Shown: positions 12,008 to 24,989, counted from the first letter of the stretch. The stretch is DNA of 64,000 bases from Typhlomys cinereus (GCA_023101885.1 JALPQD010000159.1:3503994-3567993); one strand, 5' to 3'. Made by a program: numbers and translations. The notes: a model not told the origin generated them from the sequence alone.

Positions 12008-12433
12008 TGTCTGTTACTGACTGCAGTCTTACTGATGTTGTCTCACCAATTCATGATGTTACTTTGTTGTGTGCCTAGATAGTCAATGATGTAAGGCAGC
12101 TATCAAACTAGTTGTTCCCCTGCAGTCTGTAGGTTGATGAATATAAGGGCATGAAATAAACTTCATATTACTTTATTCTGATAATTTGTGACAGATGATG
12201 CATTGTGACTGCAGCTTCTCTTCTTTGCTCCTGTTTTGTTGAGTTGTATTTATTAACCTGACTAAATTGCTATACATGACAGATTCAGTGCAGACAAAGG
12301 TCTCCTACCAGGCTAATGCTTTACAGTCAACCAATCAACAGCTGAAATTAACTTCAGTGTTTCCCTGGCCCTGGGTGACTTATTTCCTAGTAACCTGGGA
12401 AGAAAGTGAGAATAATAGAAGTGGTATATCTTA
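12008..12433. other. Unassigned DNA between d1' and d2
   Basis: I recognise nothing in it and see no match elsewhere in the window. Confidence 0.5.
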
Positions 12434-12470
12434 GCAAATTTATTCTATCAATGTTTCTTCAGGAGTACAA
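12434..12470 (-). repeat. Right arm of 37-bp perfect inverted repeat (d2)
   Basis: Perfect inverted partner of 11164-11200. Confidence 0.9.
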
Positions 12471-13449
12471 GAAGATTTTAAAAACAGTCTGCAGTTCTTG
12501 GGTAGATATAACAGGTGAGTGGTTATTTTTAAGGCTGACATAGTTTATAGAAATGGAATTATAATAAGTTTCCACAGCATGAACGAATCTGACATTTTGC
12601 TTTAGAGATGCAATAATTTCCAGTGCCAAGTTTTCAACTTTAGAACTTTAATAGGTTGCATAACACTGCCTGCTGAAAAGTGCTGCTACATTTTAATGTT
12701 ATTGGCAAGCAAAATAAAACAGCTGTAAAGAAGGTAGCACATAGGTAGAATTATTCTGTACTCGTAAGTAACAGCTACCAACAGGGAAATGGTAAAGAGA
12801 CTTTTCTCAGACAGTGGAGATATTTGTTTCCCCAATTATAAAAAAAATTGCATTATTGGGTTAACATTAAAATTATGATACCAAGTTTTAAGAGCAACTC
12901 TCTATATATTTATGTAGTATGCAGTGTTCCACCATAAAAGTACAAGTTAGAACAAAGTAAAAAGTAGAGATATTTGAACAAATATATCATGTTCACACAC
13001 ATTTTATTCTGTGCAATGTGATAAAGAAACACATGTTTTGCTAAGAAATGCATACACTGCAGAGCTTAAGAGATTTAAAATATCAGTCAGTAATAAATAT
13101 TCGTAATACATTTGAATTTTGCTAAAAGTCAAAATTGATTATGATTGTGTAATTTAGCACCTTAAAGAAAATTTTATTATTATAAAAGCTATTACTAGAT
13201 ATTCAAACATATATTAGAATTGTGGAGGTTAGTCTTTCAAAGTAACTAAAATATGATTCTAGTTCAAAGTGAAAATATTACGTATTAAATTTGGAATAAT
13301 TTTCTGACATATTTTTCAGTATTACATATTTTGTGAAATAAAAATACAGTGAAATTCAAACATGATCCATTACTAGGATTAAATTACCACTGGCAAATGG
13401 TATTTACATCTAAAAAATGTTATCATCTAATTTCTAATTTCTGAATGTA
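12471..13449. other. Unassigned AT-rich DNA
   Basis: No gene or repeat recognised. Confidence 0.5.
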
Positions 13450-14270
13450 TATTCATTTATTTGAATGGTATTTGGAATTCTACTCCTTCCTTCCTTCCCT
13501 GTTGTCCCCCCATTGTACTCCCCCCTTTCCATCCCCTTCCTTCTCACCTCTTTTCCTTCCCTCCTCCTCTCTTGGTACTTCTTGCTTTCTCCCTCCCACC
13601 CTCCCTCCCATCTCTCATATGTGGGCACCGACTTTCCCTCTGAGTCGTCTATGCTAGTGAGGATTCAAGATTCAGTGGCATAGCTTTAGGGCCCCTTCTT
13701 GGGCCCGCTAGTATGAGAACTCTTATTATGAATGTTTAATCACTTGCCGCTAAGGATCCTACTGCCTGAAGCCTCCTCCCCTATGATCCCTGCTAGACTT
13801 TGTGCAGGTCAGGTAAGGTCCAATCACATTGTGGTTATATCTTGGCTACAAGCCTTGACTTGTGTGGAATATCTTGCATATCTTTGGTCCTCACCATCTT
13901 TAGGCTCTTAAAATCTTGACGCCCCCTCTTCTGCAAGATTCCCTGAGCTTTAGGATGGGGATATATTTGGCTGGTTTGGTTCCCTGTGAATATTGTAGGG
14001 TCTTTGGTGCTCTGAATCATAGATCGCTGTTGTTTTCTGTTTTGCTGTTCCTTCACTGCCCTTGGCTGCATCCTGATTGGTTGTCGATGTCATCTGCTAA
14101 CCAAGATAAAAGGCTGTTTAAGTGAAGATCTTAATATAAGAAGAAGAGATCAAAGGTAGATGGAAGACTAGAAGTAGGGCAACAGTGATTGAGGTCAGTC
14201 TCCTGTTTGCTGGTTGGTTACTATCTTACTGCCAGTCCCTATAGACCTCAAAAGAAAGGAAAGAAAAGAA
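13450..14270 (-). mobile_element. 5'-truncated L1, 3' UTR only
   Basis: The C/T-rich tract at 13480-13620 is the complement of the L1 polypurine tract. The following phrases match the 39.0- and 41.2-kb L1 3' UTRs: 'aggattcaagattcagtggcatag', 'aaggatcctactgcctgaag', 'ttctgcaagattccctgagc', 'gatggggatatatttggctgg' and 'ctgccagtccctatag'. It stops before ORF2, so it is a short 5'-truncated insertion. Ends are approximate. Several overlapping open frames at 13445-13683 are shadows of the pyrimidine tract. Confidence 0.85.
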
Positions 14271-16790
14271 CATATTTCAATAGAGAAATTAGGTTATGGT
14301 CATGTACTGCACATAAATAGGGAGACATCTGATGCAGCTCATTCTCACTTCCTTTCCTGTTCACTTGAGTCTGAACAGGTTTGATCTCCCCAGTCAGCGA
14401 GGATATAAGGACTGTAATACCTTTGTATCGTGACATTTGTCATGTCAGTAAAATGATGCTCACGTGTGATTATAGGCCTGCACTCATATCTATGTGTGTA
14501 TGGAAATGTGTGCACACCAGCATCCAACATGCATATGGAACCTCAAAGTTGATATTAGGTGGGTTTCTGTCACTTTCTATTTTACTTAGTGAAGCCAAGT
14601 CTCTACCTTAATTGAGAACTCACCTTTTCTAGCTATTTCAGCAGCTGGTTTGGGGGATCTGTTTCTGCCTTCTGAGGTTACTCCCCAGGTTCAGGCAGTT
14701 GTAAGGCCTACTTGGCCTTTACATGGACTCCGAGGTCTGAACTCTAGTCCTCATGGCTGTGCAGCCACCTTGCACCTACTGAGCCGAGCCATCTTCTACC
14801 GGAAAATATGAAGATTGAATCTCTTCTTTTTCTGTCTCTCAGCATTCAGCATTACACAGCATGCAGCCAGGACTTGCTATGGTTTTGTATATTTACAGGA
14901 GATATTTAGGGACTGAACCTAAGAACTCAAGGGAGCATAGTTATTGTGAGAGCTATGGTATTTAAATTTTTCTAGTAGCAAATTTAATTACTGGAAAGAG
15001 GAAGAGCTCTATGCCTGTTGTATTTTGTTAAATGTGTTATTAAAGTATATTTTCCGTGTATAATCAATGCAGAGTATTCTGGACTGAGAATTGTTTTATT
15101 TCATCACTACAAACTACTTACTTCATTTTCAATTTATTGCAGAAAAATTTTTGTGAAGATAGTATTTGTAAATCTTTAGAAGGTATAACATGTTAATTTG
15201 ACATGTCTGTAATGCACAATAATCAAATTGAGAAAGATTTCTGCTTCTTCAAACATGAATTACTTTTATGTGCTAGGAAACTTAAACTTACATGGATATT
15301 TTTGAAATATTTACTAGAGTATTTAAGCTATAGTTCCTCTAATCTGTTCTAGGAAACACTAATTGCTATGAACTGCTTAAATTATTTGATCTCTTATTAT
15401 TTGATCATAGATTTCATTAACAAAATGTATTCATTTATTTGGAAAGAATTGATGTATGTTAACAATGAGAATTTGTTAGTTTCATATGCATCTCAGGACA
15501 AGCAGAGTTCTTAATTTTCCCAACATATTGGTTTCCCAGCATACTAATTGCGTTAGTGTATACATGAAAACCTAGTCTAAATGCACCTACATCTATAATA
15601 TTCAGGTTTTATTATAGATTTTACAGTCAATTTACTTATTATTACTAACTAGAATTGAAATATTACGGAGGTATGTTGAAGTCAAAATATGTGAAACCTT
15701 TTTAATCTTTTGGTGCTATAAAATATTCATTTTCATTATAAATTTTCCTGTCTTTCTAACAAGTTAGCAGTTAGCTTTTCCTACTCTGGTGCCTCAAATT
15801 TTCATACAGACTAGCTGTTTTTTTTGGGAGATAACACAGATGACTGTGATATTGGACTTTGATTACTGAATATTTGCCAAGCATTTATTTTGTTACAATG
15901 TCAGTTTGCAATTTGAAATAAAAAAAATCTAATATTTTCAAAACTCATCCACTAGTCTGTGAAATTGCAGGGACATGAAAATGTTTGAGTTTAACATTTT
16001 CCCTGTCTCAAACAGCTTAATAAACAAGATGATTCATGGTTTAGACATTTATTGAACAATCTTTGAAAATGCATCCACAATACTGTGGAGTAATAATACT
16101 CTTCTGCTATAAAATTTTAAACAATCCTGATACTTCATCTGCAACATATGGGTCAAGCTGTATATCAGGAGAGAAACTAATTAAATCGTATCTACTTAAA
16201 ATTTTTGACAGATATCAACATGTAGATAGTGTCTATTACATGAATCTGATTACTCAGCCAATGAACTGATGTTGGCCATAAATTTGAAGTGTTTTCAGTA
16301 AAACATATCTAAGTATTACTTTATGCATGTTTTCATATTAAATGTGAAGGAGAGTACCTGCAGATTTTTTTTATCTTTGCACCAAATGGAATGGCATTTT
16401 AAAATTCTGTGTTCTGCATGTAATTATGTTTATTTCATAGAACATATGAAAAGAATACATAATTTATTTTGGTATATCTTAAGGACTATTTTGAGGGATT
16501 GCTTATGTGTATGTGGATATACAGTTGCCATCAATGTAAAGTAATTTATACAAGGGACTCAATGTGCTCTTGACTCAAATGTAAGGCTTAGATAATTCTA
16601 TAATTGTTTTTAAAATCTGAAAATTTAATTTTTACTTAGCTTCCCTAAATATTTTTAAAGACTAATTCTGAAATTTACTATGTATTGCTAGAAAAATTCT
16701 TAGCATCATTTCTTTATTTATAATAGTTATGTGAATCATTTTAATTTTGCACAGTAGGCAACAGTTTTCAGTTTATTTTTTAAAAATATT
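14271..16790. other. Unassigned AT-rich DNA
   Basis: No confident gene or repeat. Short frames at 14381-14611, 16063-16269 and 16323-16544 have no recognisable product. Confidence 0.5.
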
Positions 16791-16799
16791 TAAAATATT

Positions 16800-17400
16800 T
16801 AAAAATATTTTTTTCAAAGTGATTTTTATTGAAGTTGTTCCTTGGAAATTTCCAGCATGTAACTCCTCCACATATTTTGTTTTATCACCTTACCATTATT
16901 ACTTGTCCCTTTCCTGTTCCAGTCCATTTCCCTCATTCTTGACTTTTTGCTTCAATTTAACACTAATTTAATTTTCCCAGAGACATAGGCATGACCATAG
17001 GTCTGCATACAGACTGGTACAATGGGAACACAAGTGAAGACAAGGAAATTCCCAGATCTTTTAATCCATCATTAGCCAGAGGCTCAGCAGAGAGAGCTAA
17101 GACACTGTGGGCCTTTCCATAAGCCAGGTTTGACAGTTAACAAGTCATGCAGACTGCAACAACTGTGACGTCATGATTTTAACAGCTGCATCATAGTCTG
17201 GAGACCGCATTTTAAGCCATTCTCCTTATCTTCTGATTTTTGTCTTATTTCTGGCTCCTGTTCTGCTATATTCCCTGAGGCTTCAAGGGGATGATATGAA
17301 TGTCCTGTTTAGGGCTGGACACTCAACACGTGTGTATTCTCAGCACCATGATAAGATATTAGTCTTTACATTCACTGCCAATCATTGCAAAAAGAAATTC
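16800..17400 (-). mobile_element. Old L1 3' UTR-like fragment
   Basis: A pyrimidine-rich stretch at 16860-16970 and phrases such as 'ctgttctgctatattccctgagg' and 'agggctggacactcaac' resemble the other minus-strand L1 3' UTRs, at much greater divergence. The assignment is tentative. Confidence 0.45.
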
Positions 17401-17539
17401 CTCTGATTAAAGATGGGAGAAAATTTTGTCTATGGCTATAAATATAAATATTTAGAGAAAACCTAATGTTATGTCTATTTACCTAAGCAACAGTGGCAAA
17501 ATCAAGTCTGTGGACTAAATCACCTCTGCCATGTAGTTT

Positions 17540-17995
17540 TGAATGTGTTTATAGTAGCAGGAACTATACTTTTCAACCAAGTCAAAATAGCTGCGATCAA
17601 GAAATAAGTGTCAACTAAAGCCGTTGATGATTTGGGAAAAAGGAACTTTTTTCAATGTGGAGGGATTACAAACTGTTATAACCACTAAAAAATCAACGTA
17701 AAGTTTCCCTAAAAAGCTAGAACTAGAATTACCTTTTGACCCAACTACATCATTCCTAAACATACAATCAGAGGGCTGTACATTTTATGGCAGAGATGTA
17801 TCTATTCAAGCATGATAGCTGATGTTTTAGTCACAATAACTATTCTCTATTCACAATCAGAATCTGCCTAGATGTGCTGCAATGGATTATTGGGCAAGAA
17901 AAAGGTGTAAGTAAATGGATAAAGATGGAAATATATATTGAGTGCAATTCTGGTGACCTCCACTATTGAAAATTATTCAAAATATATGTATTTTA
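17540..17995 (+). mobile_element. Old L1 fragment, end of ORF2 region
   Basis: Read on the plus strand it follows the end of L1 ORF2: 'ctagaattaccttttgacccaac' (17728-17750; ORF2 ends near a Y/F-D-P motif), 'attctctattcacaatc', then 'caatggattattgggcaag' and 'aatggataaagatgg'. Many stops; an ancient, 5'-truncated copy. Confidence 0.65.
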
Positions 17996-18945
17996 TTTTA
18001 ATTAATGGTAATTTTGCTCATATACATGAAGAAAGTATGCTAATGTCTGGAAATTGACCTTGAAATGAATCCAAATATAAAATGGGTTCATAAACTAGTC
18101 AGTGATAAAGCCAATGAAATGTTCAATAAATTGTAAAAAATACTTTATCTCCTCCTTTCTCTTTTTTTTTTTACATTTTATAAGTCTGTATTAGAGATTT
18201 ATCATGGCCTATGCCCTGTTTATCAGTAAAACACTCTCATTCACAGAATTTAGGTAAAATATGAAACCATATGGGTATAAATCACTATAATAAATTTTAC
18301 CCTATCCTGTGATAAAGTTACTGTTGGCAAATACTTTAGCTGTGCATCCTTGGATATTATACTGACTGCAAAATGGGTCTTCAGGGCAACGAAAGGCAGA
18401 CATTTTGCATCCTGACACTGTAATTTATTAAAGTTCATTAAATTGAGTGCTTTAAAATCATCATAAATGTAAGTTCACTTAAATGTCAATGAAGTATATT
18501 TCAAAAGATATAGAATAAGGATGTGTTAGCTCTAGTAACGTTCAGTGTCTGATTTGTGATTAGATTGAATTTGTGTGGTTTATTCATGTGGTTTAAGACT
18601 ATTGATTAAAGCTTAACATAAGTAAAAGAATTCACAATTTTTTTTCAATTTTTAGTTTTGTTTCCAGGTCATTACCTCAACATGTTTATTTCCTAGAAAA
18701 TTATTTATTTTATCTACAATCTGTAGCTTTTATAATCTAATGATTTGATTAAAGCAATTTTTGCATTAGCACTTACAAAATTACTAACAGTGTGCTGTGC
18801 CATTTAGGCCAAAATAAACACTGTGAAATATCATAGGGATCATTCTTCAGAATATGACAAACTTAGTTAGAGATTGCTAAAATAAGGTTTTACCAAATAC
18901 TTGCAATTCACAACTTCATAACTCATATGCTTATATAGTAAGTGG

Positions 18946-18989
<44 letters not shown>

Positions 18990-19298
18990 TGTGAGAGAGT
19001 TTCTATATAACTTGGAATGCAGTATTACAGTTTCTTAAATGTAAGTACTTAATAAATGACAGCTATAAGTGTTACTTCTAATGATCATAATTTATTTGTG
19101 TTCATTGAAGGCATAGTTTTAATTATGGCTTTAATTATGGCTCTGTAAAATCAAATATATCATTGAAACAACACTTCTATGTGTTTGGAATTTATCCCTT
19201 ATTTTGATAATTATCATATACAATTAATATTTAATTTTCATATACAATTAATGATGGCACTTCTTATCCTAAATTTATCTTTTTTATTTCTCTCTTTT
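17996..19298. other. Unassigned AT-rich DNA
   Basis: No gene or confident repeat recognised apart from the (TG)n at 18948-18988. Confidence 0.5.
18948..18988. repeat. (TG)n microsatellite
   Basis: About 20 uninterrupted TG units in AT-rich DNA. Confidence 0.95.
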
Positions 19299-19530
19299 TT
19301 GTGTGTGTGTATCAGAGGGCACTGTGTGTCCCTGTGTTTGGGAATTATCCTGTATTGCTTTTATCTCTTTTTTTGCTTTGCTCTAGGATTTCCCAAGCTC
19401 TGCCTACCTGGGCTGCAATTGCAGGTCACCATCATTTCTGCCTGGAGTTTTTATGTGGGACCTGACTCTGAACTCAGGACCTTCTGTTTGAGAGGCAGGG
19501 TCTTAACCCTTGAGCCTTCTCTCAACACCA
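19299..19530 (-). repeat. Older B2-superfamily SINE
   Basis: The minus-strand head lies at 19490-19530 (complement 'cttaacccttgagcc', B-box complement 'gaactcaggacc'). The body carries 'cagagggcactgtgtg', 'gctttgctctaggatttccc' and 'cagtgc'-type phrases shared with the copies at 1-186, 24.5 and 60.0 kb. The open frame 19179-19571 is a read-through of this element. Confidence 0.85.
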
Positions 19531-21215
19531 TTAATTTATCACTTGGTGGCAATGGTTTAAAGTCTATCTAGAAATATTACTACTTAATAAAATAACTGAA
19601 TACTGCTCTTTCAGAGCAGCTTGATATTTTCCATCAGCCCTCTCATGAATAACAACTACCATTTTTCTGAATAATGACCATGTTCAATCCTTCCACTGAA
19701 AAAAGAAAAAAATTCATTGATCGTTGTATGAAATTTATTAGAGCACCGGCTGAACCACTCTTTCATCTTCCAGTTGTGTGGAGATGACATGAAATCATTT
19801 TTACTGCAAATTCCTGCACTTGCATCATGGTCTCTACACACCTTGGCTTATCCTAAAGTGGATTGTGCTTGATGTTGCCTTTTTTGATTTTCTACCTTCA
19901 TTTGTCCTTTGCCTCAGGAATTCCCTTCTTTCCCTCTCCAATTGCATAGAACATTTCACATGGTAGTTTCTTCTGAAAGTGACTTTGCTTTCATTCTGTT
20001 TCTGCCCATCTTTATTATGCTTTATTACTGTAGCAACTATGCAATGTTTGTGCAATACTTTCCAAGCCTAATGTTTCTCGCTTCATTTTTCTAATTAATA
20101 AAATGTCATATTATCACTTTATAGTTAATAGCATTTCCAATAGCACATACATCAATGGACAAACATGATTCACCTATACTGAGAACAAAAATGAGATGTG
20201 TTGATAAAAATGTGCCAAACTCTATCTACTTTTCAAAATAAAATAATTATAATTCAAATCTCTTTCACTTCACATGAAATATTGCAAAATTCCTAGTACA
20301 AAGTTCTACCTATTATTACCAGTGTTAAAATCCTCAGATTACAGAAAAAAAGATTTAGTAGTAAAGATAAATGTATTTAACAGTCAACATATTTTTTCTT
20401 TATTCTTGCAATTAAATACAAAGTCTTCCCCATTATTTTATGTATCTGATAGGGTAAGGAATTTACATTAATACAGTAAATATTACTCAGTTGAAAGTCC
20501 TTTAGACAATTTAAATTTCTGAATTCAATGTAAGGCCTTGTAATATTTTTTAAAATTATATAATTATGATCTAAAACCATTTCATGCATATAATATACAT
20601 GCAGATGATAGATTAGTTTTTAAGGGACACATTAATTTCTGCCTGATTCCTTGTCTATGGATGCTTTAGATAAAACTCAAGGACTCAAGAATGCTGAATA
20701 TGCAGAAGACCCCTGATGTGTACTACCTAGTTTCATTTCTGAATTTTATTTGAATTAATCCCCACAAATGGAAAACATCTCCTTTCTTCAGCTCTTATCA
20801 TAGCAATCAGTAGTATGCCACTGATATTCTGGCTTTGTGTGCCTTTCCTTTTTTCTCTCACCAAATTGTTTATCATATTTTTACTTTTAGTTATACAGCA
20901 GAGTACATATAATTGCATTGTGCTGCTATTATACAAATGGTGGACATTTTCAGGGAGGAATAAGCATGCTGAACAAGCAAGTAACAATATTCAGGTGAAT
21001 ATTAGAGCTTCACATTGAAATTGTAAACTGACTATTCCCTTATATTTTATAATCTCTTTTTATATACAAAAACATACATGGAGGACTTTACGTTCTGATT
21101 ACTGAAATAGGTCAGCACAGAGAAAATAGTCCTCATGTCTTTTTTTAGAGAAAACTAAGCTTAAATTCTTTTGTGATTAAATGAGCATCCTACAGTTAAT
21201 CTCCATGAATAACTT
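19531..21215. other. Unassigned AT-rich DNA
   Basis: No gene or confident repeat recognised. The frame at 20733-20987 (minus) has no known domain. Confidence 0.5.
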
Positions 21216-21233
21216 TAATTTTATATATTTTTA

Positions 21234-21535
21234 AAATTTTTTTATTATTTATTCAATTGTGCGCATATGCATGTGTGCGTGTGTGTATGTATGCGTGTGT
21301 GTGTGTACGCGTGTGTAGAACCACGGACGAATTCTGGAACCACCATGGACCGCCTCCACGTCCTCCTTGTTTACTCTGCCCCAGGACTCACAGGCTCCGC
21401 CCTACCAGGACCAGAAGCACAGGCTGCCCCCCCCCCCCGTTCCGCCCGGCGTCTATACGTGGGATATGGGATCCCAACTCAGGACCTTCTGCCTGCAAGG
21501 CAGAGGCTTAACTCCTGAGCCACCTCTCCAGCCCC
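21234..21535 (-). repeat. Young B2-superfamily SINE, full length
   Basis: Antisense copy: the tail complement 'ttattatttattcaattgtg' (21240-21260) comes first, then (TG)n with CGs, 'gaaccacggacgaattc', the 'ccaccatggacc' body, 'ggaccagaagcacaggc', and the head complement ending 'ccacctctccagcccc' at 21535. Target duplication: 'taattttatat' at 21216 and at 21536. A C-run of about 10 lies in the body near 21430. Frames across it are not genes. Confidence 0.95.
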
Positions 21536-21552
21536 TAATTTTATATTTTTTA

Positions 21553-22714
21553 AAGTATTTTTGCTCATTAAGTTAGTTTAAAAATGAAGAGCATTTCTGA
21601 CTTATCTTTGTTTGTATACACCAAGCTATGATGATAATTATGCACTATTATATTTATTGTATTGTATATTTTATTGCTAACAGTTTATATGCACAGAGAT
21701 TACCTTTATATCTTTTGTTCAGCATATTCAAATATGACCATAGAATTAAAAAATATACAAAGAAAATATTTTTAACAGACTTTCTGTGTTGTATAGTGTG
21801 GTCTGGGATTACAATCTATGTCTCAACCACCCGAGTGAGTCCTGGGAATGTGGGCACTCTCCCCCACAGTAAAAAAACAAACAAGAAACAACAATAAAGA
21901 AAGAAAACCCTCCAATATTTTGTTATTTTTGAGAAAAACATGTGTATACTAAAGTATTTCAGAAATCATATACAAAATCTTTTTTAAGAAAGAAACTCTA
22001 AGAATGCAACACTCTAAAACAGCTATTTACGTTTAAATCTTTATAATCTGTAGGCCAAATTGCCAGTGTCTCAAAAGCATCCACATATTTATTTAATTAA
22101 ATCAGCTTGGTATTGACTTTCATGGTTGAATTTCTCACTTGCTTTTGATTGCAAATGAGGCCTTACATGTGGCAGCATTCTAAGATATTTCTTGGCAGCT
22201 CATGAAACATCAACTTCTTTCTTTCACATCTCTGCTTGGAATCTGGGGTGATTCCCTCAGCCATCACAGTTGAAAAGGTCTCTAATTTCAGCCACACTGA
22301 AATGTCTGCAGGGAAGAAATGTGGTCCTGATGGGTGTTATGAAGCTTTCATCGTCAAAATTTCAAAAGGATTATTTCCTTTTACGTTTTTCATGGATGGA
22401 TGTAAAGCAGCTGCTACTTAGATACTTCAGCAGGCCTTCTTATTGTATTAATACAAAATTGTTTTCCCTTTAAAACTTCAGAGTCATAGCAAGCAATCAT
22501 GTTTTATTATTGCCTCTTCTGTTGCATATTCTCTAAAAGACAAAGAATACTACAAAATGGAAAGATTATTAACCGTGGATTTGCAATTTTGCCTGTTTCA
22601 ATTTTTTTTCTCCTTTTAAGTTTCTGACATCTTATTTATTTGAAACATATATAAGCTCTTTTTTGTATTAACTCAAAAGTTACCCATTAAACAATTTCCT
22701 AGAAACAGAAAGAT
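21553..22714. other. Unassigned AT-rich DNA
   Basis: No gene or confident repeat recognised. Confidence 0.5.
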
Positions 22715-22723
22715 AATACAATT

Positions 22724-22758
22724 TACACTTGGTCTCAGCTAAAAGGCCAAGAAGCGAT
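22724..22758 (-). pseudogene. U2 snRNA 5'-end fragment (retropseudogene)
   Basis: On the minus strand these 35 bases read as the first part of U2 spliceosomal RNA: ATCGCTTCTTGGCCTTTTAG and then a GCT-AGACC-AAGTGTA core, with a few transitions from the conserved 5' end. Only the 5' part is present; the branch-point recognition and Sm regions are absent, so it cannot be functional. An 11-bp repeat, aatacaattta, lies at 22715-22725 and 22763-22773, as expected for a target-site duplication left by L1-mediated insertion. Confidence 0.85.
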
Positions 22759-22773
22759 AGAAAATACAATTTA

Positions 22774-24450
22774 AAATATTAGATATTGAATTAAATCCTT
22801 CCTTTCTCCCCACATATTTCTGTATTACTCCTGTTATATTATCATTTTTAGAGGCCTTTCAGAAATAGTTCTGTCAAAATTAGTCACTGGTTGTTTAATT
22901 ATCCATCATTTTTGCAATACAAAATAGTTTTTCATTAGTAAATGTAAAAAAAGTCCATGATGAATGTTAGTAAAAAAGCAATGCAAAATGGACACAGCTG
23001 TTGGTTTATTAAATCCAATTCATTCCCAATTTAGTAAGTTCTCCCACTGATTCTAAATATAAGTTTGCCTGAGTAAGGACTGAAAAGTTGGTCTTTATAT
23101 TCTGAGGGTGCAATTGTATTTAATGCTTGGGTAGTCATTCTATTCTGTTGTAGAGTCAACAGTGCACCTGGTTTGTAACTTAATAATACTCAGAACTGAA
23201 ACCTAGCCCCTGAAAAAAGGCATGGTTTATAAAATTAATCACCCAAGGACATTGTGCTATACTATCTTAATAAATTATTTATTTCCATGGTTGAACACCT
23301 AGTTCTGGCCTACAGATGCCATCCATAAATGTGCATATTACATCGAAAGTTTTTCAGGATTATGAAAGAAAACAATGTAGACTTTCAGGTACTATGCTCA
23401 TAGAGGTAGTTGACAGCATTGAGAGATGGCAATGGCCATCAATAAAATCAATGCAAAGTTTTTCACTTGTGCTGTTTTTAGTAGATTATTAATTCCTAGA
23501 GCATTAAAAGCTCTCTTCTCATTTCTTCCTTAAGGAAGGCCTACTGTGAAAGATATTTATGGAAGAGAAGCCTTCCTGTGTATGGAATACTGAAACAAAG
23601 ATCTGTAAACTCAACTTTTGCCTCAGCTTAACCCCTACATCAGCAAAACAATCTCTTTCTCCACCTGCACAATTGCATTATTTTAAAGTGCTCTCCAAAT
23701 TTCCTTCATGCTTATTATTCAAAATATGTTGAGATTAAATTGTGTTGGTTTGTTTAGCATCTTTCCCTAGATTAAGGAAAATACGTATCTCTGAGCATGT
23801 AGTAGAGGACAACCCCCAATACTGCCCTCTAGGTTTCCTATACATTTGATAAGATTAATATAATTAGTTCGTAATACTGCTTTACCAAGTCATTTAATGC
23901 AAGGTAAAAAATAAATGTCATTTAATGAAATGTCAACAATTGCTACTATTCATTCTTTTTTATTTTTCAGCACAGTAATTATGCATAGGTTCCATACATG
24001 AAAGAGAAGTTCTCTACTACTGAGATGTTCTTTCTCTAGCTATTTTTTCATTTTAAAATTTGAAACAGATTTCAATAAGTACCTAGGCAGGCATTTAACC
24101 TGATATTCTTCTATCTCAAACTATCAGTTCTGGAATTAAGACATGTTACAGCTACCTTTCATGATGCATTCTAGTTATATATCATTTAATCATGTATCAT
24201 TCTAGTTAATATATGACATCAGGTGTCAATCAATATGCCTAGCCCCTTCCCCACTCTCCTTTAAAACAGTAGAGCTATGTGATATATCAGCGACAGTCAG
24301 GTTTTCTAATTTAAAATAATCATAACAACTACAAATCAGATAAAATGCTAGATCTCAACACAATTTGAAGTATTAACTGCTAAAAGTCTCTGTTAAATAG
24401 GTGCTTCCTTGATTTTATTTACTTATTTGTTTATTTTTAGGGCCATTGGA
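22774..24450. other. Unassigned AT-rich DNA
   Basis: No gene or confident repeat recognised. Confidence 0.5.
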
Positions 24451-24460
24451 CACATCTTTT

Positions 24461-24486
24461 ACTTCTTCTTCTTCTTCTTCTTCTTC
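24461..24486. repeat. (CTT)n microsatellite
   Basis: Eight to nine tandem CTT units directly before the SINE at 24493. Confidence 0.9.
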
Positions 24487-24492
24487 CTATTA

Positions 24493-24763
24493 TTGTGTGT
24501 GAGTTTGTGTGTTTGTGTGTATCTGTGTTTCTTTATATACCAAAGGGCACTGCGTGTACCTGTGGAGGCCCAATAGTGACTCTGTGAGTCATCTTGTATT
24601 GCTTCTACCTCCTTTTTGTTTCAGTCAGATTTACCAGGCTCCACTTTCCAGAGCCAAAAGTACAGGCCACTGCCATTTTCCCTGATGTTTTCCCATGGGA
24701 TCCAAACTCAGGTCCTTCTGCTTATGAGCCAGTTTCTTAACCCCTGACTCATGAATCCAGACC
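24493..24763 (-). repeat. Older B2-superfamily SINE
   Basis: Antisense copy with '(tg)n...ccaaagggcactgcgtg', 'gaggcccaatagtgactctgtg', 'ttgcttctacctcc', B-box complement 'ccaaactcaggtcc' and head complement 'cttaacccctgactc'. Same subfamily as the copies at 19.4 and 60.0 kb. Confidence 0.85.
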
Positions 24764-24826
24764 TCAAGTGGGAAAGCCTCATGCAAATGCTCAGTCCTTT
24801 TGAAATTTTATGTTAATTTTCAGATA

Positions 24827-24915
24827 AATTCTCACTGAATTACTCAGACTGGCTTTGTCCTCAGTCTCTTGTCCTAGAAGGCCTAGATCTCCAGATTCTC
24901 CTGCCTCTCCTTCCT
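24827..24915 (-). repeat. B1 (7SL-derived) SINE fragment
   Basis: The plus strand shows the complement of B1: 'ctcactgaattactcagactggc' and 'tagatctccagattctcctgcctctcc', matching the B1 'gcctcgaactc...cctgcctctgcc' region. Diverged and partial. Confidence 0.65.
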
Positions 24916-24989
24916 TAATAGACAAAGTTATGCAACTTCAGGCCCAGGTCTTTTACCCTTCCTCCTTCAAAAATTGGAGAGTGAAGAAT

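Noticed and set aside
19179..19571. 130-residue open frame
   Set aside because: Its C-terminal half is the translation of an antisense SINE; the rest is AT-rich DNA without a domain.
21815..21872. Possible B1 fragment ('cacccgagtg...ctgggaatg')
   Set aside because: Only two short phrases match the B1 core, and no flanking B1 sequence is visible. Too weak to list as a feature.
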